DNA from: Thermoanaerobaculia bacterium | GTDB taxonomy: Bacteria; Acidobacteriota; Thermoanaerobaculia; Multivoradales; J023 | DNA: 64,000 nt | Assembly (NCBI GenBank): GCA_030431255.1 | Contig: JAUIJL010000016.1 | Coordinates: 124,001-188,000, forward strand | Reading direction: 5' to 3' | In this document: in pieces, positions 62,777-64,000 of the stretch | Position numbering within the stretch: the stretch's first letter is position 1 | How the letters are laid out: the number at the start of each line of letters is the position of its first letter | The notes under the pieces: model-generated | What the model was told of the DNA's origin: nothing | Database searches by the model: none | The model's input: only the letters and a program-made list of their open reading frames with translations | Program-made: the position numbers and the translations under genes

Positions 62777-63225
62777 GACAGAGGATCCGAACAGCAGCAG
62801 CTCATGGTTAAAGTCTGATTAGTAAAATTATGTAAACTTATGTGGTTCTTCGTCGGCGTGGTCGATGACTTGAGCCGCCGATTCTCGCCCATCGCCTCGA
62901 TATGGCCCGGAGCTTTGATTGTCGCATTTTTTATTATGACCAGCTTATACTCACAACCGCTTACTCTTAGAAATTTCCCCATCGCCCATTAAAACACCCC
63001 ATCTTGATCACCGTCTCACCTACGGCTCCTACCTCTCATGAACAGGAACCAGATGTCGAGGTTCTTGTTTGAGGACTCGGATGGAAATCCATTGATCCGA
63101 TTCACCCACCCGATTCCGCGCTCCTAGAAGCGATGCCTCCAGCCGGCTCGACACAGCTCGGCTAGGTGGAGGCCTTCAGCACCGCTTTCTCAACAGACAC
63201 CAAGAATCGCAAGGAGCAAGGATTC
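62777..63225. other. intergenic region after the ECF gene train
   Basis: No supported gene. The 62800-63000 part is AT-rich (TAGTAAAATTATGTAAACTTATG). It holds a hairpin at 63041-63070 and should contain the promoter of the next gene. Confidence 0.45.
63041..63070. promoter_or_regulatory. 10-bp hairpin upstream of the last gene
   Basis: AACAGGAACC pairs with GGTTCTTGTT across a 10-nt loop, with one G-U pair. It lies 156 bp before the ATG at 63226. No U tract follows, so a leader structure or operator is as likely as a terminator. Confidence 0.35.
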
Positions 63226-64000
63226 ATGAAACAGCTTTCGACCCTTTTGACAGGCCATCGGCTCGGTGCTCCACCGATCCTGAGAGGCCTGATGGTTTGT
63301 CTATCGATTCTGACGGCCGTTTGGGCCCTTCCCGCCGGCTCCACTCCCGTGGTCCGGGCCGACTTGGCGAGCACGGACGATCGAACCCCGGTGATGATCG
63401 ATGTGCTCGCCAACGATGAGAATCCCGAGGGTCGACCGATGATTTTGACGGCGATCCGATCGGAGTGTCCAGGGACTGCGACCTTTCACGAAGACGGCAC
63501 CATTGAGCTCGATCCCGACTCGGTGCCGGCCGATACCCAATGCCGGATCGAATACGACGTCGACATGGGTGGCGCGCCTTTCACCTCGACCGTGGATCTG
63601 ACGATCACCTACACCGGCGGCGGTGGAGGTGGCGGCGGTGGAGGTGGCGGCGGTGGAGGAGGTGGCGGCGGCAGTGATCTGCTCGAGCTGCCCACGGATG
63701 CCATTGCCGGTTGCTCCCAACCCGGTGCCGACTTCGCGGTCTGCTGTTGGAACGAGCTGTTGAGGTCTCTCGGTGGAGAAACCGAGCTGGATTGGCAGGC
63801 TATCGACAATGCGACGACCGCGGATAAAGCACCGAATCAGGTGTTGCTCTGCCACGCTGCCAGCTATTACTCCGGGGTCGACCGCCTGACCGGCGGCAAC
63901 ACCACTTCCCGGGATTGGTTCCTGGCCTACCTCGAGGACCAAAAAACGGCGGGTTGGATGAGCGACGCGAATGGGCCGCAGGCCAGCAACGAGATCCTCT
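63226..64000 (+). CDS. secreted protein with poly-glycine linker (C-terminus beyond window)
   Basis: 258 residues are visible, starting at ATG 63226 with AAGGAG upstream. The N-terminus is long but signal-like (LRGLMVCLSILTAVWALPAG). Residues ~40-130 look like a tandem-repeat Ig or cadherin-like domain (TPVMIDVLANDENPEGRPMI, DGTIELDPDSVPADTQCRIEYDV). A run of 19 Gly (~131-149) links it to a Cys-containing domain with AVCCWNELLRSLGGETELDWQ and VLLCHAASYY. The Gln/Cys/His spacing (CSQPGADFAVCCW...HAASYY) could fit a papain-like fold, but the key residues cannot be assigned with the end missing. Probably exported to the surface. Confidence 0.72.
   Translation, partial: MKQLSTLLTGHRLGAPPILRGLMVCLSILTAVWALPAGSTPVVRADLASTDDRTPVMIDVLANDENPEGRPMILTAIRSECPGTATFHEDGTIELDPDSVPADTQCRIEYDVDMGGAPFTSTVDLTITYTGGGGGGGGGGGGGGGGGGGSDLLELPTDAIAGCSQPGADFAVCCWNELLRSLGGETELDWQAIDNATTADKAPNQVLLCHAASYYSGVDRLTGGNTTSRDWFLAYLEDQKTAGWMSDANGPQASNEIL
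63616..63672 (+). repeat. GGN codon run encoding 19 glycines
   Basis: Nineteen GGC/GGT/GGA codons in a pattern built from GGTGGAGGTGGCGGC units. Such tracts can expand or contract by slippage. Confidence 0.9.

Noticed and set aside
62770-62982. Minus-strand ORF of 70 residues
   Set aside because: Lies in an AT-rich intergenic stretch, no ribosome site or signal pattern.

Overview
The window looks like a chromosomal stretch of a high-GC, Gram-negative bacterium. The envelope evidence is a TonB-dependent outer-membrane receptor, lipoprotein signals and secreted multidomain proteins. The C-terminal/N-terminal DGFESG-AW type motif (IFADGFESGDTSAWS, FRDDFESGSVGAWS), the many CHAT/TPR lipoproteins, the DUF4384 protein and the NHLP-leader lanthipeptide suggest Acidobacteriota (Thermoanaerobaculia-like). 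This taxonomic guess is inference only. No rRNA, tRNA, CRISPR array, transposase or integrase was recognised.

Left end (1-6.3 kb): a class II lanthipeptide locus on the minus strand. A sigma-54 activator (with an apparent frameshift at a G6 tract) precedes an NHLP-leader precursor peptide and a LanM synthetase that runs off the window. A near-consensus -24/-12 promoter lies in front of the precursor. Divergent to it are a cNMP-binding/FHA protein and a STAS protein. From 6.6 to 15.3 kb come a TonB receptor and, convergent to it, a minus-strand set of a CHAT-TPR lipoprotein, an unknown protein and a secreted subtilisin.

Centre (15.4-40.2 kb): a complete BREX type 2 (Pgl) phage-defence system on the plus strand: pglW, pglX, pglY, pglZ, brxD, brxHI. 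It is interrupted twice. Between pglW and pglX sits a lower-GC, minus-strand block of three genes (small secreted peptide, secreted protein, membrane-anchored propeller-type sensor). Between pglX and pglY sits a TIR-NB-ARC-TPR (STAND) gene whose GTG start overlaps the pglX stop. The target-recognition part of pglX is markedly AT-richer than the rest of the gene.

40.1-47.4 kb: a 7.3-kb segment bounded by two direct copies of a 76-bp sequence (75/76 identical). The first copy is the 3' end of brxHI. Each copy contains a 9-bp inverted repeat around a 5-bp centre, like a site-specific recombination core. Inside are a secreted tyrosinase-family copper protein and a secreted multidomain protein with CXXCH haem-binding motifs.

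47.6-62.8 kb: a compact plus-strand gene train that I consider the best candidate for an undescribed system. It holds an ECF sigma factor, a zf-HC2 anti-sigma factor, a CHAT-TPR lipoprotein, a small charged peptide, a cytosolic caspase-like protease with an Asn/Gln/Gly-rich tail resembling amyloid signalling motifs, a 975-residue unknown, a protein with possible SPFH-like modules and a coiled coil, a zinc-ribbon/TPR membrane protein, a second, secreted caspase-like protease, a CsgG/LpoB-like envelope protein and a DUF4384 protein. The combination suggests envelope-stress or infection sensing linked to regulated proteolysis on both sides of the inner membrane. The window ends in a secreted protein with a 19-glycine linker.
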